DNA of 64,000 nt from the NCBI GenBank assembly GCA_033032175.1, contig CM065309.1, forward strand, positions 2,232,001-2,296,000, given 5' to 3'. Source of the DNA: Saturnia japonica. Its lineage: Eukaryota; Arthropoda; Insecta; Lepidoptera; Saturniidae. Positions 58,711 to 64,000 of this stretch are shown here, piece by piece; positions within the stretch are counted from its first letter, which is position 1, and every line of letters begins with the position of its first letter. The notes below the pieces were generated by a model. The model did no database searches, was not told where the DNA came from, and saw nothing but the letters and a program-made list of their open reading frames with translations. The position numbers and the translations under genes were made by a program.

Positions 58711-59085
58711 GTATGCCCAAGATATCGTTAGATTGTTTGTTTAAACGCGCTAATCTCTGGAACTACACATCAGATTTGACACTTACACATCACATCAATT
58801 ATTATTGTATTTATTTATATATTTGCAGTCATGTATGTACATTTTGTTCATATATGCTACATTAACCATATACATGGATCCTGTATAAGGTATGGCAAAT
58901 CATTAGGTACAATTAATTATCAAAATAATATTTCTAGGTTTGAATTTACTTCTTCTTCTTTAATTTAAGAGCTCAGCTCTTGTCGCTGGAGTGGTACCAC
59001 TGTTCTCTATCCTATGCCTTCCTTTTGACCTCTTGGTATGATACGAATCCCTTTTATCCTTTAATTGTTGGAAAAAGTTTCTTCT

Positions 59086-59255
59086 AGGTGAGGAAGTGCT
59101 AAGAATGATTGATGAGGAAAGACAGTTGTTAAGAACCATAGATAACAGAGGAGGAAAGATGATTGGGCACTTAATAAAACACGAGAAGTTCTTTAAAACA
59201 ATTTTGGAAGGAAAAATTTAAGGAAAGCGAAGAAAAGGAAGACCTAAATTTACTT
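59086..59255 (+). mobile_element. LINE ORF2 C-terminal relic (EERQLL...IGHL type)
   Basis: The plus strand reads EEVLRMIDEERQLLRTIDNR, then GGKMIGHLIKHEKFFKTILE, GKI, a stop and GKRRKGRPKF. This order (I-x-E-E-R-x-L-L...W/M-I-G-H-L...G-x-R-x-x-G-R-P) is the end of a common insect non-LTR element. The preceding 58960-59080 (ttaagagctcagctcttgtc) is also a familiar repeat segment. Confidence 0.65.
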
Positions 59256-60404
59256 AGTTAATTATATTTATTTTATTTTATTAAGCTACACAAGTTTTAA
59301 CAAGGCATACACTTCACCAAAATTAAAAATACAAAACATGCTTAAATTAGAATCTAAGTGATGCCTTAATTAAAGGTTGCTCTGACATGAAAAAAATATG
59401 TAGTGTAAATAAGTTTAAATGTACATGAAATCAAGAAAATATAGATAAATAACTCAGGTACTTAGTCCCTATACATGTGTTTCAAAACATTGTCTCTATA
59501 GCATTTGTAACTTTGGCCAAATATGTCTATGTTGGGTTCTTTGCTTCTGCTGTTGTATTGTGTTTTTGGATTCTATTCACACAGAAGTGCCCAAATTACT
59601 TTTAAAGGTTTGGTTTAAATGGTACCAAATGCTGTTCTTCTAGGTAATTTTTTTTTTTTTATTTCATCAAACAAATGAGGACAGTATAGTATGATTGTAT
59701 TTATACATATAAAATTATTCGTTTCTTTGTCATTCATTTATTAATTTATATTGATCATTTATCTAACATCATGCCAAGTGTTTATTATAATAAGTTAATA
59801 ACTTATTACTATTTATGTTAATATTAAAATTATTCTTCACGATTATTCTATATGGTCGGGTCATTCATAAATTATGTAAGAGAGTAGTTAGATTTATTTA
59901 TTAGAATGGTTATGGTTCCATCTATATTGCTTTAATTAAACTAGCAAGTTTCAGACAAATGCGGGAAGTTAGAACAACGATGGTTTACACGGGTGCATTG
60001 GCAGCAACGCTGTGTAGAGTTCGACTAAAACACGGGTGGAACCGTAGGGCACAGCTAGTTAAAGTATAATGCAAGATGCATAAATATACAATCAACATTG
60101 ACAACCGTTTTAGTGTAGTCGATTGCCCAAAACAGTTGTAATTCGTCTGATCTAATATTTTGATAACCTCTGTCATGTAAAGTCATGAACGCACGGAAAA
60201 GTTTGCCGTTGTCCAAACATAAAATGTCAAGGCTGGGTACGTTAATATAGTAATTATACATTTTTCGTCATATATTAACATTGAAGTTCTAATGCGCCTG
60301 CTTTTACTGACGTAATGATGGAAAACAAACTGTTCAGTGACATCGGTGGTTAGGTACAAGTAGGTTTATTTGTTAATTATTTTTTACTTCCTTGTATTTT
60401 TTTA

Positions 60405-60655
60405 CCCAACTGCGAAAAAGGAGGATAATGTTTTTCGAGCGTATGTATGTCTATTTTTTGACACGCTCTGTAGCCTAAACGGCTTAATGGATTTTATCAA
60501 ATGAGGTATCTTTAGATTCGTCTTAATTGTGGGAGTGACATAGGCTATATAATATTTAAGTAAGACTTCTGGGAATGAAATAAAAAGAAAAATTAGATTT
60601 TATTTTTGTTTTTGTTATTTTAGTCGTGTTTTTTGTTTCCTCTTAATAATATTCA
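60405..60655 (+). repeat. Dispersed repeat family H, copy at 60 kb
   Basis: caactgcgaaaaaggaggat, tttttcgagcgtatgtatgt, ctctgtagcctaaacggctt and tcgtcttaattgtgggagtg followed by acataggctat. Best copy of the family in the window. Confidence 0.6.
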
Positions 60656-62584
60656 TGTTTATTCTTATTATTTTTAAAGATTGATAATTTTATCTGATTT
60701 TGATCATCTAAATCATTTAATATTGTATTGTACTGAATAAAGAATCATTGTAAACGGCAACGCAGGTTTACGTTTAAACTGCAACTACTACATAAACAGT
60801 AAAAGTTCTATATCTATATATAGTCTTTTGTGATTAAATAAAAATATAGTTATTTTAAAGAAAAAGACACACGTTTTATAATTCTATGATAAACTTTGAA
60901 TTAATAATAGAAAACAAAAAAGTAATCTTTGAAAGCTGATTTATCTACAATGAAAGTTTATGCGTCCTTTCTGCCCAAGAATTCTAGAAAAACTTTTAAT
61001 TATTTTCAAGAAATAAGCAAAAATATCCCTTGAGTCTCATTAAAAAAAAATTACGTGTACCGTTTATATACTAAATTAGCAATTTAGCAATGTAGCAACT
61101 AGCCACGCGTTGCTGAGTGTTTTTGGAGTCCTCATGGAGCATTGATCCGAAAGCTACCGAACTTTACAGGGCCACCCGCAGGGCTAGTATGAAGATTGTC
61201 TAAAAATTACTTCAAAATCGCATAACCATTTTGAAGTCCTTGTGGGAATACACACAAACATAGATTTTTATATACAAGAAGAGAAGGAAAAAAAAGAAGA
61301 AGATTTAATGTAGATACGTACTACCATTTCATGACACTGATGCGAAAAACCCAATTACATATTGCGGATGTTATTATACTAAGCTATCTAATAAATCATT
61401 AGATATGATATTAAACATAAATGGTGTTTATTTTCTTAAAACGTTCAAAGGTTACGTATCCATTTTTTATGTGTAAACGGATATCTACAGGATTTTCGTT
61501 CATGCAGTAAATTTTTTTTTAAGTTCTTTGGCAGTAAAATTTCAAGGTCAAATTTTAGTGTATTATGTTATAAGCAACTTTCTTCAACGCAATGTTTCTG
61601 ATGCAAAAAAGTCTTAAAATAAGTACTTGGCCAAATACAAAATTATAACACAATGCTAAAAACATAGACAGTTATATGAGCGCGATAAACGAAATGTATG
61701 GGGATCGTAGGTTGAAAATGTTCTCCCTGATCTGCCAGATTACCCTATGATAAGCAACTACCAAATAGCAAATCGGCTAATGAGTTTATAGCTGTAATAT
61801 TCAATTTCTTAACTCAGTAAAGTTTAATAGCATTCTTTTGTTATTAGAAAGAAACCCTTACATTAGTTCTTAGTATCCGTTGCACGTATATATTGGAATT
61901 TCTATTCTTAATGAAAATATGTCACAATATTTCAGTATTTTTCTAACCTACCAATATAGATATATTCTAGATTTCTACAGGCAAAAATAATATCGATCGA
62001 GGTGCCACAGTGTACGCAGGTGAGAAATAACCAACAAAGATGAGTAAATTCTTAGAACAAGACAGTTACTTTTAAACAAACAATAGTCCCTTCTGTCCAC
62101 TCAGGGAACCTACGACGTGTTAGCTAAACAGTTCATATAGCGACGAGTACAGTGCAAGGTTCAGATCTCGTAAAAAATTTCGACTTTCGTTGAAGCCATT
62201 GATTTAGCAACATCTCAATAATGCGCGTTGCAAAACATGATGCATCAACTTAATGCTCATATGACAAGGACTGACTGTTATCCAATCTACATACATTAAT
62301 GATTAATATTTTGTGGTTTTTCATCACAGTCTACCGAATTAAACTGATGTCGGTTGCGCCACAAGTCTCGTCATCATCGGCATTGGTCTCTGGTTAAACA
62401 CAGATGTCGTAGATTTGATTGCTAGTAATTATGTTTCTCTCAAAATGATTACATTTTTTATAAGTATAGGGCGACATTTACATAAGTTTATATCAGACTT
62501 CTCTATAATTCCCAATTCTTAGCGAAAAGAGAGTTTCTATATACTTTTTATTTTAATTAATTAGCATGTATTAAGTATAATATA

Positions 62585-62719
62585 TGGGTGACCGAGCTAT
62601 GCTCAGTGTCTTATGAACAAAAAAATAAATAATAACACCTATCTAGGTAAACTTGGAATGTAAAACATTATCTAAATGAAAAGTGTCATCGAAATCGTTG
62701 GAGTCGTTTCGGAGAAAGC

Positions 62720-62777
<58 letters not shown>

Positions 62778-62810
62778 AGAATTGCTCACTTAATATAATA
62801 AGATACTAAT
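62585..62810 (-). repeat. Dispersed repeat carrying a long (TA)n microsatellite
   Basis: gggtgaccgagctatgctca, catcgaaatcgttggagtcg, tttcggagaaagct, then an unbroken TA run of about 48 bases (62727-62774) and ccagaattgctcacttaata, taataaga. The same flanks occur at 9125-9240 with a far shorter run and at 29.65 kb with almost none, so the microsatellite is part of the mobile unit. Confidence 0.65.
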
Positions 62811-63229
62811 TAATTTTAGTCACTAATTTCGAGTGTCACTTGTCAAAATTAATACGAATCTTCGAATAGTATACATATAGTACGGTAAAATAGACCAGAA
62901 TAAAAATTATGAACCTTGAAAAACATCTATATATGTTGCTATAAAAAAATCACTTAAAATACTTTTACACGCCTCGATAAATAACCCGATATCATAGAAA
63001 TAAGGAAACTCGCTGGCCGGGAGACTGTTTTACATCTTCACTTTACTAGAGTAAATTTTTTTTTTTTTAAAACGTGAAGGTACGTAAAATAAAAACTAGA
63101 AAATAATCACGCAGCTACTGGCGAAAAATTGTATTTACTATTACAATAAAATTAAGTGTTAGTAATATTGATCTAACATTTACATAAATATCATAAATCT
63201 AGAAGAGGTGATGGGTGACAAAACGTCGA

Positions 63230-63325
63230 CGTACTCATAAACTGCATCGATCGACATGAGAAAGAATCCATCAATGAGTCTGAGGTAAAGGAAAGCACCG
63301 CGATAAAACCATGACATAATAATTT
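63230..63325 (+). repeat. Degenerate SINE family M head
   Basis: gcatcgatcgacatgagaaa, ccatcaatgagtctgaggta and aaggaaagcaccgcgataaa, accatgacat follow the family M order with many changes. Confidence 0.4.
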
Positions 63326-64000
63326 TCCATTTGGATCCACAATATCTGATAGTTTAGATCAAATACGAGACATTACAAAACCACAAACCGCCGGTTCAGC
63401 CTAACTTATATTTAATAATCTACACACTTCTACCAAACATTCAGCATTTGTTAGAAGGCTAATTGTGAATTAGTTTCAATGTTTCATAATATGTCAGCGT
63501 AGACACTACATGTGTTGCTATACTTGTAAAACTTACACAGTATAACCGGTACTAAATTTATATCTCTGAAGTTTGCTACACCAGGCTCGTGGAATTCTAA
63601 TAAAAATTCTTTTCTTTTGCCCAAAATACATACTACTTTTATATGTTTTTTGTTAAATCATATGAATTGGAGAATAATCCGTATTATTTTTAGAAAAATA
63701 CATTGCTAATATTAAAATATTTATTTTGCGTAAATAACTTACAATCAGCATTTATATTTGAATTTCGAAGTGAATGGTTTTTCTATTTCTATGATTCTAA
63801 ATTTAAAAACAAAGTCTCAATTATATTATACGTGCAGAGCCCCCATGGAAAGTCACGCTAGTTATATTCATGTCGTAGTTTTATGTTTTTACTCATATTA
63901 TTAACATTTTATATAGCTTATTAAATGCGAAATGACATAATTATACTTCCTGTGTAAAAAGTTTAATAAAAATCAGCTAAGAGTAACTGAAAATTTTTTT

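Larger units (their letters stand above)
60656..64000. other. Gene-free right end of the window
   Basis: Apart from the repeats listed at 62.6-62.8 and 63.2 kb, I see only AT-rich sequence with homopolymer runs and no exon, RNA gene or structured element. Confidence 0.5.

Overview
The window is AT-rich, intron-bearing nuclear DNA, almost certainly from a butterfly or moth (Lepidoptera). Coding exons are bounded by clear GTAAG-type donors and pyrimidine-tract/CAG acceptors. The dispersed repeats (two tRNA-derived SINE families, tails of several non-LTR retrotransposons, a mariner relic, and families interrupted by TA repeats) are of the kinds that dominate lepidopteran intergenic DNA. No bacterial gene organisation, CRISPR array, rRNA gene or true tRNA gene was seen.

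Layout. (1) 1-1076, minus strand: the first two coding exons of a cadherin matching insect Cad87A, cut by the left window edge. (2) 1.1-13.5 kb: no host gene recognised; repeats, a GC-rich hairpin near 10.9 kb and an internally deleted mariner at 12.3-13.1 kb. (3) 13.7-18.5 kb, minus strand: two tandem paralogues of an unrecognised, probably secreted, low-complexity protein. Both resume at an acceptor inside a hydrophobic leader, share a conserved N-terminal domain, and share a C-terminal Y-x-E-I-x-R-N motif. The second is split by a frameshift at an A-AAA-AAC heptamer directly before a TAG stop. (4) 19-30 kb: LINE and SINE fragments, with one isolated first coding exon of a small membrane or secreted protein at 26.7-26.9 kb. 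(5) 30.3-33.4 kb, minus strand: three consecutive exons of a proline-rich secreted protein (about 760 residues) with six GYxYxxPxxPF-type motifs and a 54-bp coding minisatellite. (6) 33.4-39.0 kb: a 2,733-bp direct tandem duplication whose copies look identical. It covers unique flank plus most of a transposon with about 420-bp terminal inverted repeats and a cysteine-rich (CRC/tesmin-like) protein gene on its minus strand. The intact element is 37286-38994. (7) 39-64 kb: no host gene recognised; LINE remnants, SINEs, dispersed families, a 5'-truncated LINE with a 27-base poly(A) bracketed by an inverted repeat, and two small foldback/TIR elements near 58 kb.

All host genes lie on the minus strand and at least four encode secreted or membrane proteins. 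For the three low-complexity genes the initiating ATG is not in the exons seen, so each probably has a short upstream exon carrying the start of the signal peptide. The most unusual items are the TIR element with its cysteine-rich gene, its recent-looking duplication, and the slippery-site frameshift.
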